Source of the DNA: DASRDU01 sp035560235
GTDB lineage: Bacteria > Acidobacteriota > Blastocatellia > RBC074
Assembly (NCBI GenBank): GCA_035560235.1
Contig: DATMAG010000124.1
Coordinates: forward strand, 1-46,785
Direction of reading: 5' to 3'
DNA: 46,785 nucleotides
Shown here one piece after another: positions 17,578 through 25,651 of this stretch. How positions within the stretch are numbered: the first letter of the stretch is position 1; every line of letters begins with the position of its first letter. Below the pieces are notes generated by a model. It saw only the letters and a list, made by a program, of their open reading frames with translations, ran no database searches and had not been told where the DNA came from. The translations under genes and the position numbers were made by a program.

Positions 17578-17617
17578 TGCAGACGGGTGCGGCGAGAATT
17601 CGCAGCACCCGTCTGCA
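17578..17617 (-). terminator. 13-bp perfect hairpin after the phosphoesterase gene
   Basis: The arms TGCAGACGGGTGC and GCACCCGTCTGCA are exactly complementary with a 14-base loop. Read on the minus strand it follows the phosphoesterase stop by about 45 bases and precedes the AAA+ gene. No long T run follows, so intrinsic termination is likely weak; it may separate the two genes. Confidence 0.5.
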
Positions 17618-17660
17618 GAGAGTGAAAAGGACTGGAGTTCCGGGTTCTGTCTGAGTTCGT

Positions 17661-18548
17661 TCAATCCTGGCGGATTGTGCCGCTGTCAACGATGATGCCC
17701 TGACCGGAAATGGCACTGAAGGTGATCTGACGATTGTCTGCTTCGATCAGCATGAAATGATTGCTTTCGTCATAGCTCACTTCCCTGAAGGGACTCTTCA
17801 GATCAACGCCGTGATGGCGCACCTTGCCGCCCGCTCCGGTCACGAAGTACTGAATGCCCTGCTGTGGTCTGATGCGTTCGTAGATGTGATCGTGTCCCGA
17901 AAAGACGACATTGACCTTGTAACGGACAAAGAGCGGTTCGAGCGCCCTGCGCAGTTCCTGCGATGAACCGTGCATCCGGCCTGACGAATAGATCGGGTGA
18001 TGAAAGACGGCAATCTTCCATTTCGCTGGGGAAGCCCGCAATGCTTCTTCGAGCCACTGAGCCTGCTGACGGTCGAAATCGGTCGAGTCGAGCATAAAGA
18101 ACTCAGCCAGGCCGTCGCCCTTGCGCAGCGTGTAATAGCTGCGCCCGCCCATATTGAAGAGCGGATAGCGAATCTGATCCTGCCGACCGTCGCGAACATC
18201 GTGATTGCCGAGCACGGCGTGAAAGCTGACGCGCTCATACAGCAGTGAAGAGAAAGGCTGCTCGAAGTTTTTGCTGAAGCGCCGCCCGGCTCCGTCAGGG
18301 TAGATGTTATCACCTGCCGCGATGACGAAATCGAGCGCTGCGGAACGATGGGTCTGCGCCATCAGCCCGGCGATCTGTGAAGTCTCGCTGTCGCCTGTGC
18401 CCCAGTCGCCAATGACCGCGAACCGGATTTTGTCCCTGGCGGGAGTTGAGAAGGCCGCAACTGGCCTGAAGGCGGTTCCAGCCGCAATGGTGGCAATCGA
18501 AATCAGCGCCTGCCGTCGGGAGATCAGGCCGCTCTTGTGCTGGCTCAT
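17661..18548 (-). CDS. Tat-exported metallophosphoesterase (purple acid phosphatase-like)
   Basis: A 295-residue calcineurin-fold phosphoesterase. The N-terminus has SRRQAL (residues 10-15) before a hydrophobic stretch, a twin-arginine signal. Metal-binding motifs are complete: VIGDWG (45-50), AAGDNIY (78-83), LGNHD (113-117), FHHPIYSSG and FSGHDHIYER. It would hydrolyse phosphate esters in the periplasm or outside the cell. The ATG at 18548 has only a weak SD (GGATC). It is transcribed away from the lipoprotein/MMPL pair. Confidence 0.88.
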   Translation of the reverse strand: MSQHKSGLISRRQALISIATIAAGTAFRPVAAFSTPARDKIRFAVIGDWGTGDSETSQIAGLMAQTHRSAALDFVIAAGDNIYPDGAGRRFSKNFEQPFSSLLYERVSFHAVLGNHDVRDGRQDQIRYPLFNMGGRSYYTLRKGDGLAEFFMLDSTDFDRQQAQWLEEALRASPAKWKIAVFHHPIYSSGRMHGSSQELRRALEPLFVRYKVNVVFSGHDHIYERIRPQQGIQYFVTGAGGKVRHHGVDLKSPFREVSYDESNHFMLIEADNRQITFSAISGQGIIVDSGTIRQD

Positions 18549-18823
18549 GCAGTGATCCTGAATCGTGTCTTGAAGGGATTGCGAAATGATCCTGGCAACT
18601 GAACGTCCGCCAGGAATCAGATGCGGCAGCGATTATAACTGACGGAATCACTCAGGAAGATGAAAATGCAGTAAGCGAGCGAACTTTAATGTCGGCTGCT
18701 CTACCGGTGCTGCGCAGCGCCAGGCTTGACGCGCACTGCGGCTTCGGCCACTATGCGGCTCTCACCCGAGCTTCATCAGGGCAGACATTCAAATCCCGGA
18801 CGAAAGGACAGAGTAAGTTCAGG
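18549..18823. other. Divergent promoter region
   Basis: 275 bp between the phosphoesterase and the LolA-like lipoprotein genes, which point away from each other. No gene, long repeat or clear promoter consensus is seen. An in-frame upstream extension of the lipoprotein ORF (from 18689) is rejected because the lipobox peptide begins at 18824. Confidence 0.5.
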
Positions 18824-19693
18824 ATGCCCCGAAACACAATTATTGTCCTGCTGATTGCCGCTGCCCTGTCGGGAGCCTGCACCGGGCATGACGCGGGTCC
18901 GGCTCCTGAGGCAGCTTCACCTGCTGCTTCGGCTCCAGCGGCTGAAACAGCCGCTCCGCCGCTCGCGGTCGCTGAAGGAATGATTCGCCGGGTGGCCACG
19001 CAGGACGGCTGCCGCGATTTCACCGCCGAGATGCGGCTGACCGGCGAGGCCGAGGACGGCAGGCCGGTTCAGCTCGATTTCAGAGTGCAGCGCAAGTATG
19101 AGGGGCCGCAGACTTCAACGCTGCTCGTCGTCACCGCCCCGCGCGAAGAGACAGAAAAGGCGCTGCTCGCCGTTGAGAAACAGGATCAGCCGACCGAAGC
19201 GATCTCGTATCTGGCCGGGCTGAGAAAGATCGCCCGCTTCAAATCGAACAGCACGCGCGACCTGCGCGGCGCAAAGATTTCAGTTCAGGAACTGCTCGGC
19301 CTGGAACTGAATAAATACACGCCTGCCAGCACACTCCGCGTGATTGATGGCAGCGACAGTCTGCTCCGCGTCAGCCTCAGGGAGAAACCCGATACGGAAC
19401 TGGCTTATCCGCGCATTGAAGCCTTCTTTCGCGAAGCGAATCAGCAGCCGGTGCGTTTTGAATTATTCGATGCGCAGAACAAACTCGCGCGCGTCGTCAG
19501 AGTCGAAGCGGTCAGGCCGATTCAGAATTACCAGACGATCACCAGAGTCGAAATCGAAGACAAAAACACCAGCCGCAAAGTCAGGCTGGAGGCTCTGAAG
19601 GTGAAATACGATCAGAAGCTGTCTGATTCACTCTTCACTGAAGCGCACCTGACCCGGCTCATCAGCGAAGCGAGCCGCCGCCTCATTCAGTAA
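18824..19693 (+). CDS. LolA-like outer-membrane lipoprotein-sorting protein
   Basis: A 289-residue lipoprotein. The signal is short (MPRNTIIVLLIAAALSGAC) with the lipobox LSGAC, then an Ala/Pro-rich linker (about 25-45). The body contains LTGEAEDGRPVQLDFRV, LGLELNKYTP and a late YQTITRVEIEDKNTSRKVRLEALKVKYDQKL, the pattern of the TP_0789/LolA-like family that occurs next to MMPL/RND transporters. It probably accepts a lipid or lipoprotein exported by the transporter encoded 31 bases downstream. Start chosen at the ATG before the lipobox signal; a GGA-type SD is weak. Confidence 0.82.
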   Translation: MPRNTIIVLLIAAALSGACTGHDAGPAPEAASPAASAPAAETAAPPLAVAEGMIRRVATQDGCRDFTAEMRLTGEAEDGRPVQLDFRVQRKYEGPQTSTLLVVTAPREETEKALLAVEKQDQPTEAISYLAGLRKIARFKSNSTRDLRGAKISVQELLGLELNKYTPASTLRVIDGSDSLLRVSLREKPDTELAYPRIEAFFREANQQPVRFELFDAQNKLARVVRVEAVRPIQNYQTITRVEIEDKNTSRKVRLEALKVKYDQKLSDSLFTEAHLTRLISEASRRLIQ

Positions 19694-19724
19694 TCAGCGA
19701 CCAGCCTGTGTGCAGGATCAGTCA

Positions 19725-22049
19725 ATGAAAGACACTCCCGCTCAGCCCCGGCCCGCGAGTCCTCACTCAGTGATGATTTCGTTCATTGTCTCGCACCCGG
19801 CCATCGTGGTGCTGCTGGCGGTCGCGCTGACCCTTGCCGCTGGTTTCGGGCTGAGGCACGGGCTGGAACTGGACGTTTCACCGCTGACTTTCATCGAGAA
19901 ACGGAGTCAGCAGCGCGCCGATTTTGAAGCCGCCCGGCAGAGCTTCGGTGACGATCAGTATCTGGTCGTGGCCGTCGAAAGCGATGATGTTTTTGCTCCG
20001 GACAGTCTGGCCCGGCTGCGCGCGCTGCATCGTCAGATCGAAAGCACAGCCGGAGTCATCGAAGTCCTCAGTCTTGCGAATCTGCCTTATGCGCGCAGTC
20101 AGGCGGGCGGCGCATCGCTCGAAAAGCTCGTTCCCGAACAGGCCGATCAGGCGCGGCTTGACGAAGCGCGCCAGGTAGCCGCAAATGACCGGCTTTACCT
20201 CGGCCATTTCGTTTCGCGTGACGAGCGCAATACGCTGCTCAGCATTCTGCTCGATCCGCGTCTGCCGACGGCTGAACGGCACCGGATCACGGCGCGGATT
20301 TATGAAGCAGCGCATCAGGCCGGATTCAGGAACGTCTGGCTGGCGGGCGATCCGTTTTCGCAGTGGCGCGGAACCGAAGCGATCAAACGCGACCTGAAAC
20401 TGTTTCTGCCTTTGACGCTGCTGCTGATTGCGGGGCTGCTCTGGCTCTGCTTTCGCTCGCTCGCGGCGGTGCTGCTGCCGCTGCTGAGCATCGGCCTCGG
20501 ACTGATCTGGCTGCTTGGTCTGATGGCCTGGCTCGGCGCGCATTTCACGATCATCGCGCTGATGCTGCCGACACTGATGCTGGCGATTGGCTGCTCATAT
20601 CTGTTTCACGTCCTCAATCAGATTGCGATTGAGACAATGGACGAAGCCGGACCCGGCAGCCCGCAGACAGCCATCGCGCGGGCGCTCAGCTTTATCAGCA
20701 TTCCCGTCATCGTGTCGGCGCTGACGATCATTGCCGGATTTCTGTCGCTGACGTTTACGGCAGTTCCGGCGATTCGCGAAACGGCGATTTATGCGGCGCT
20801 CGGCGCGGCGTTCACGATGCTGCTCGCGCTGACCTTTCTGCCCGCGTGTCTGGTGCTGTTCGGCAGCCGCGGCGCGCGGTTGCAGGTGGGCTTAAGCGGC
20901 GGGCTGGTGAGAAGATTGCAGGCCATCGGGCAGTGGGCTACCTCTCATCAGATGTTTCTGTATCTCATCACCGGCATCATCGTCGTTTTCAGCCTCGCCG
21001 GTATCCGGCAGATCGTGATTGACATTGATTACTTTCATTTCTTCAAACCCTCTTCTGAAACCAGCGTCGGGCTGGCCGAGATAGGCCGTCGGCTGGCGGG
21101 CGCAGTCAGTTTTGATGTGATTGTCGAAGGCGACCGCGCCGGAGCGGTAGAGAACGCGCAGACGCTCCGGCGCATAGCCGAATTGCAGCGCTGGGCCGAA
21201 AGCGGCAGTCGCGGGATGGATCACACGCTCTCAGTCGCGGACTTCATCAAACATCTGAACCGCGCCTTTCACGACAACGATCAGAAGTTTTATGCCATCC
21301 CTGACGATCAGGCGGTGATTCAGGATCTGCTCTCTGATCGCAAACCGCTCAGTCGCTTTATCACTGCCGACGGCAGACGAGCACGCATTATGGTTCGCTC
21401 GACGCTTTCCGGCTCAGCCGCGATGTCAGCGGCGATCAGGGAACTGGAAGCGACGGGGCGCGAACTGCTGCCAGGCCTGCGTGTGTATGCGACTGGCACC
21501 ATCGTGCTGCTCAATCGCACGTCTGATTACATCGGTTCGGATCAGCGCAACAGCATTTCGCTGGCGCTTGTGACGATCTTTATTGTCCTGGCGCTGCTCT
21601 TTCGTTCGTGGCGGATGGGGCTGACGGCGCTTATTCCGAATCTGATTCCGGTGCTCTTCTTTTTCGGATTTATGGGCTGGCGCGGGATTCCGCTGAATCT
21701 GACGACGAGCCTCGTGGCAAGCGTGGTGCTGGGGCTGGCGGTGGACAACGCGGTTCAGTTCATCGTGCGTTTCCGCCGCGTCAGACCGCAGTGCGTGTCG
21801 GTGCGCGAAGCCATCATCACAAGCATTCGCCTCTCAGGCCGGCCAATCATTTACGCCAACATCGCGCTCGCTTCGGCGTTTGCGATCTTCGCATTTTCAA
21901 CCTTCCAGCCGATTGAATCCTTCGGGCTGCTTTCGGCAGTGACCATTCTCGGCTGTCTGATCGAAGACCTGGTGCTGCTGCCTGCACGCATGACCGCGCC
22001 GGTCTTTCACGAAACCACCCAGGCCATCAATCACAGCGTGACTGAGTGA
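19725..22049 (+). CDS. MMPL/RND family exporter
   Basis: A 774-residue transporter with the RND layout: a first TM helix (about 22-44), a periplasmic loop, TM helices 2-6 (about 225-385), a seventh helix, a second loop and TM helices 8-12 (about 610-760). The second half has VVLGLAVDNAVQFI with the Asp expected for proton relay; the equivalent helix in the first half reads MLAIGCSYLFHV and lacks an Asp. HAE2/MMPL members move lipids, hopanoids or lipoprotein-like cargo. With the preceding LolA-like lipoprotein it probably forms a lipid-export system to the outer membrane. The ATG at 19725 has AGGATC 8 bases upstream. Confidence 0.87.
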   Translation: MKDTPAQPRPASPHSVMISFIVSHPAIVVLLAVALTLAAGFGLRHGLELDVSPLTFIEKRSQQRADFEAARQSFGDDQYLVVAVESDDVFAPDSLARLRALHRQIESTAGVIEVLSLANLPYARSQAGGASLEKLVPEQADQARLDEARQVAANDRLYLGHFVSRDERNTLLSILLDPRLPTAERHRITARIYEAAHQAGFRNVWLAGDPFSQWRGTEAIKRDLKLFLPLTLLLIAGLLWLCFRSLAAVLLPLLSIGLGLIWLLGLMAWLGAHFTIIALMLPTLMLAIGCSYLFHVLNQIAIETMDEAGPGSPQTAIARALSFISIPVIVSALTIIAGFLSLTFTAVPAIRETAIYAALGAAFTMLLALTFLPACLVLFGSRGARLQVGLSGGLVRRLQAIGQWATSHQMFLYLITGIIVVFSLAGIRQIVIDIDYFHFFKPSSETSVGLAEIGRRLAGAVSFDVIVEGDRAGAVENAQTLRRIAELQRWAESGSRGMDHTLSVADFIKHLNRAFHDNDQKFYAIPDDQAVIQDLLSDRKPLSRFITADGRRARIMVRSTLSGSAAMSAAIRELEATGRELLPGLRVYATGTIVLLNRTSDYIGSDQRNSISLALVTIFIVLALLFRSWRMGLTALIPNLIPVLFFFGFMGWRGIPLNLTTSLVASVVLGLAVDNAVQFIVRFRRVRPQCVSVREAIITSIRLSGRPIIYANIALASAFAIFAFSTFQPIESFGLLSAVTILGCLIEDLVLLPARMTAPVFHETTQAINHSVTE

Positions 22050-22054
22050 AGGCA

Positions 22055-22165
22055 GAAGAAAGCAGCCACGAATGCCTCAAATGCCGCTGCAGAATGCGGG
22101 AATCAGGTGAGCGGTCTTTGTTCCGCATTCCCAACTCCGCATTCGTATTAGCGGCTGCTTTCTTC
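22055..22165. terminator. Long compound inverted repeat between convergent MMPL and lpxC genes
   Basis: Outer arms GAAGAAAGCAGCC (22055-22067) and GGCTGCTTTCTTC (22153-22165) are perfect; next inside are ACGAATGC (22068-22075) and GCATTCGT (22139-22146). Within the right half the words CCGCATT, CCCAACT and CCGCATT follow each other with a 7-bp period. It starts 5 bases after the MMPL stop and ends 3 bases before the lpxC stop, so it probably ends transcription from both sides. It includes AGCCACGAATG (22064-22074), shared with repeats at 41612 and 46062. Confidence 0.7.
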
Positions 22166-22168
22166 CGT

Positions 22169-23074
22169 TCAGCCTGCGGCAGTCTGGTTGTGGCTGTTTC
22201 CAGGCAACTTCTGTTCGGTGGTGACGGCCCAGGCGGTTCTGTCGCGCAGGAGCGTTGAGAGCAGCATCGTGTGCAGCCCGTGTCCTGATCTGACGGCGTG
22301 AACGTGGCCGAGAATCGGCATTCCGCACAGGGCCAGATCGCCGATGATGTCGAGAATCTTGTGCCGCACGAATTCATCAGCGAAGCGCAGCGGCTGCGGA
22401 TTGAGAATGCCGTCGCTCGTGAGCGCAATGGCGTTGTCGAGCGAACCGCCGCGCGCGAGTCCGCTTTTGCGCAGCGCTTCGAGTTCCTCGACAAAACCGA
22501 ATGTCCGCGCCGGGGCAATCGCATTCATATAGGTTGCCGCTGAATGGCCGTTGCTGAATTTCACTTCAAACTGCTGGTGCCCGATCAGCGGATGCGGAAA
22601 GTCAATCTCACAGGTGATGCAAAACTCATCGGCCGGCTCGATGGACATTGAGCGGTTTCTTTCGCTGACTTCGATTCTTTTCAGTACCCGCAGGTAAGCG
22701 CGCGGCGCAGTCAGTTCGACGATTCCGGCCTGTTCGATCAGTTCAACCCACTGATCGCTGCTGCCATCGAGAATCGGCACTTCAAGGGAATCAACTTCGA
22801 TCAGCGCGTTGTCAACACCGCAGCCTGCGAGCGCCGAAAGCAGATGCTCGACCGTGGCAATCATCACGCCCGATTTCATCAGCGTCGTCGCATAGCTGAC
22901 GTGCGCAACGTACTGCGGCGCTGCCGGAATCTCGAAGTTGTTGAGATCGGTGCGGCGGAAGAGATAGCCCGTGTAAGGCGGCGCGGGCCGCACGGTCACG
23001 CTGACGGGTGAGGCTGAGTGGAGGCCGATGCCACTCGCGCTGAAGGGGCTGCCAATCGTAGTCTGCTTCGACAA
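22169..23074 (-). CDS. lpxC: UDP-3-O-acyl-N-acetylglucosamine deacetylase LpxC
   Basis: A 301-residue zinc deacetylase that commits UDP-acyl-GlcNAc to lipid A synthesis. Visible are GIGLHSASPVSVTV near the N-terminus, VEHLLSALAGCGVDN with the first zinc His, LDGSSDQWVELIEQAG, and DEFVRHKILDIIGDLALCG giving the second His and the Asp; the last His region reads HVHAVRSGHGLH. The start is taken as TTG at 23074, because GGAAAGGA precedes it by 7 bases and the resulting length fits the family; no suitable ATG exists, and the ORF extension to 23182 has no SD. It stands apart from other lpx genes. Confidence 0.93.
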   Translation of the reverse strand: MSKQTTIGSPFSASGIGLHSASPVSVTVRPAPPYTGYLFRRTDLNNFEIPAAPQYVAHVSYATTLMKSGVMIATVEHLLSALAGCGVDNALIEVDSLEVPILDGSSDQWVELIEQAGIVELTAPRAYLRVLKRIEVSERNRSMSIEPADEFCITCEIDFPHPLIGHQQFEVKFSNGHSAATYMNAIAPARTFGFVEELEALRKSGLARGGSLDNAIALTSDGILNPQPLRFADEFVRHKILDIIGDLALCGMPILGHVHAVRSGHGLHTMLLSTLLRDRTAWAVTTEQKLPGNSHNQTAAG

Positions 23075-23405
23075 ATCCTGATCCTTTCCGGAAACTGTAG
23101 TAACAAACAGCCGCTCTCTTTTGCAAACGCCGCGCCGCAGGATCGCGCTTCTGCTCAACTGCGATAAAGCTGCTGATCGCACAACGGATAGGGTTGGGAT
23201 TCAGATCTTCTCAGGTTCTGATTAAATCTGTAGTGTGGTTTGGTTGCCACACCTGAGCCGTCGGGCTGTGGCAGGAAAGAGGCCGCCGCTCCCCAGGCGG
23301 CCCGATCATCTTGTGGTCTGTGAGGCTCAGGTTTATGATGATGCCTCAATTCACACTGGCAATCACAGCTTGATTACTTCCCAATCTTATTCGGAGGAAC
23401 AGCAA
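23075..23405. other. Divergent region between lpxC and the BMC gene
   Basis: 331 bp with no gene. It should contain the promoters for lpxC (minus) and the BMC gene (plus). Its central part (23233-23332) can form several helices, listed separately. Further on, TCGGAGGA gives the ribosome site of the BMC gene. Confidence 0.55.
23233..23332 (+). promoter_or_regulatory. Candidate structured leader RNA ahead of the BMC gene
   Basis: Helices that can be read by eye: GTGTGG (23233-23238) with CCACAC (23247-23252); a closing 9-bp helix ACCTGAGCC (23251-23259) with GGCTCAGGT (23324-23332); inside it TCGGG (23261) with CCCGA (23301), and GGCCGCC (23281-23287) with GGCGGCC (23296-23302). Some compete, as in a switch. 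It does not match the cobalamin, TPP or other riboswitch cores that I know. It ends 73 bases before the BMC start codon. Whether it is transcribed is unknown. Confidence 0.35.
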
Positions 23406-23789
<384 letters not shown>

Positions 23790-23800
23790 AAAGAAAAATC

Positions 23801-23918
23801 AAAAGGCAAAAGGCAAAAACCAAAAGGCAAAAGGTCGGCACTTTACTTTTTCAGATAAAGGTTTCCTTCCTTCTCCCACTTTTGCCTTTTGATCTTTGCC
23901 TTTTGCCCTTTGCCTTGT
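23801..23918 (+). repeat. Heptanucleotide-word hairpin between BMC-H and aldehyde dehydrogenase genes
   Basis: Left arm: five tandem 7-mers from 23801 to 23835, mostly AAAAGGC with variants AAAAACC and AAAAGGT. Right arm: six tandem 7-mers from 23877 to 23918, mostly GCCTTTT with variants CACTTTT, GATCTTT, GCCCTTT and GCCTTGT. The two arms are near-complementary over about 35 bp, with a loop of about 40 bases. It fills the 138-bp gap inside a same-strand gene pair and could reduce transcription or translation of the enzyme relative to the shell protein, or protect the 5' mRNA. Confidence 0.85.
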
Positions 23919-23927
23919 TTTTTCCCT

Positions 23928-25643
23928 ATGCCCGACAAGGATCTTCAGTCAGTTCAGGCCGCGCGTGATCTGGTCGGAGCGGCGCAGCGCGCACAGGCGG
24001 TCATTGCCGCTTTCGATCAGGCAAAGATTGACGCGATCTGCGATGCGATGGCGCAGGCGGCACAGGCGCAGTCAATGCGCCTGGCGACGCTCGCGCACGA
24101 GGAGACAGGTTACGGCAATCCGGCGGACAAGAATGTCAAAAATCTCTTCGCGGCGGTTGATATTCACAACTACTTTCGCGGCCTCTGCACGGTCGGCGTG
24201 GTGCGCGAAACCGACAGCGTCGTTGAAATCGCCGCGCCGCGTGGCGTCGTCGCTGCCATTGTCCCTTCGACCAATCCGACTTCAACGGCCATCTTCAAGG
24301 TTCTCATTTCAATCAAGTCGCGCAATGCGGTCGTGCTGAGTCCGCATCCGTCAGCGACGAAGTGTGTGGTCGAAACGGCGCGGGTGATGCGTGACGCGGG
24401 CGTTGCCGCCGGATTGCCCGCTGAAGCCATCGGCTGTCCCGAAGAGACGACCATCGAAGGCACCGAAGCCCTGATGAAGCACAGGCACACGGCAGTGATC
24501 CTGGCTACGGGCGGCATCGGACTGGTGCGTGCGGCCTATTCATCGGGCAAGCCTGCATTCGGCGTCGGGCCGGGCAATGTTCCTGTGCTGATCGAACGCA
24601 CGGCAGATCCCGCGAAAGCTGTCGCGGATATTCTCGCGGGGACGTGCTTTGATTACGGGACGATCTGCGCTTCTGAACAGTCGGTCGTTGTTGATGTGCC
24701 GCTCGACAAAGAGGTACGCGCACAGTTCATCGCGCAGGGCGCATATTTTCTGAATCCGGCGCAAACCGACGCGCTGCAGAAACTGGTCGTGCAGCCCAAT
24801 CGCAGCCTCAATCCGAAAGTGGTCGGACAGCCTGCGACCAGGATCGCTGAAATGGCCGGAATCAGCGTGCCACCGAATGTGCGCTGTCTGATCGCCGAAA
24901 TCGGCGGCGTGGGCCGCGACTTTCCGCTCTCGCTCGAAAAGCTCTCGCCGATTCTGACTTACTACGTCGTCAACGGGCTGGAGGAAGGCTGCCGTTTGTG
25001 CGACGAAGTGCTGCATTACGGCGGGATGGGTCACACGTCCGGCATTCACACGCGCAATCGCGAAGCAGCGCTGCGTTACGGCCTGCTGATGCCCGCCGCG
25101 CGCGTGGTCGTCAATTCACCGACAACACACGGAGCCATCGGATTTTCAACCGATCTTGCTCCGTCAATGACGCTCGGCTGCGGTTCGTGGGGAGGCAACG
25201 TCACTTCCGACAACATCTCGCCGCTGCACCTGATGGACATCAAGCGCGTGGCTTTCGAGACGCGCCCCGTGACTGTGCCTGAACAGATCGCTGCGCCCGT
25301 CGCAGCGCAGCCGTCACCTGCTGTCACAACTCAGCCGCAGATTGCGAAGCAGCCTGATCGCGCCGCCGTTGCCGCGCTCGTTGATCAGTTCCTTTCAGCG
25401 CGAAAGATTGAACCACTGCCCGCGCCGCCGCCTGCCGCGCCAAAGCCTGAACCCGCTCCTGCGCCCGTGTCGGCTCCGGCTGCTGAAAAACAGAACGGGC
25501 ATAAGGCTGTTGATTTCGTTTGTGAAGATGACGTGCGCAGGGCGATTGCGGCAGGGCAGAAGATTTATATCAATACTAAAACGATCATCACTCCTTCGGC
25601 GCGTGATCTCGGCCAGGCGCACGAAGTTTTTGCCAAAGCCTGA
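23928..25643 (+). CDS. CoA-acylating aldehyde dehydrogenase with putative encapsulation helix and EutQ/EutT-like tail
   Basis: 571 residues. Residues 1-450 are an acylating aldehyde dehydrogenase of the EutE/PduP/AdhE-N type: IVPSTNPTSTAIFK (111-124), FGVGPGNVPV (211-220) and the catalytic Cys247 in DYGTICASEQSVV; HYGGMGHTSGIHT follows. It would turn an aldehyde, CoA and NAD+ into acyl-CoA. Residues 451-476 are a Pro/Ala/Gln linker, 477-493 (DRAAVAALVDQFLSARK) an amphipathic helix like BMC encapsulation peptides, 494-525 another Pro/Ala linker, and 528-565 a small module with CEDDVRRAIAAGQK and IITPSARD that resembles the N-termini of EutQ and EutT. The ATG at 23928 is chosen because the upstream extension would encode the repeat hairpin. 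No strong SD is seen. Confidence 0.9.
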   Translation: MPDKDLQSVQAARDLVGAAQRAQAVIAAFDQAKIDAICDAMAQAAQAQSMRLATLAHEETGYGNPADKNVKNLFAAVDIHNYFRGLCTVGVVRETDSVVEIAAPRGVVAAIVPSTNPTSTAIFKVLISIKSRNAVVLSPHPSATKCVVETARVMRDAGVAAGLPAEAIGCPEETTIEGTEALMKHRHTAVILATGGIGLVRAAYSSGKPAFGVGPGNVPVLIERTADPAKAVADILAGTCFDYGTICASEQSVVVDVPLDKEVRAQFIAQGAYFLNPAQTDALQKLVVQPNRSLNPKVVGQPATRIAEMAGISVPPNVRCLIAEIGGVGRDFPLSLEKLSPILTYYVVNGLEEGCRLCDEVLHYGGMGHTSGIHTRNREAALRYGLLMPAARVVVNSPTTHGAIGFSTDLAPSMTLGCGSWGGNVTSDNISPLHLMDIKRVAFETRPVTVPEQIAAPVAAQPSPAVTTQPQIAKQPDRAAVAALVDQFLSARKIEPLPAPPPAAPKPEPAPAPVSAPAAEKQNGHKAVDFVCEDDVRRAIAAGQKIYINTKTIITPSARDLGQAHEVFAKA

Positions 25644-25651
25644 TTGTGGAA

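Noticed and set aside
23233..23332. Cobalamin or TPP riboswitch before the BMC gene
   Set aside because: Helices are present, but the conserved B12 box and TPP core were not found; kept only as an unnamed candidate structure.
23801..23918. CRISPR-like or phage att site
   Set aside because: Units are contiguous 7-mers without spacers, and no integrase is near.
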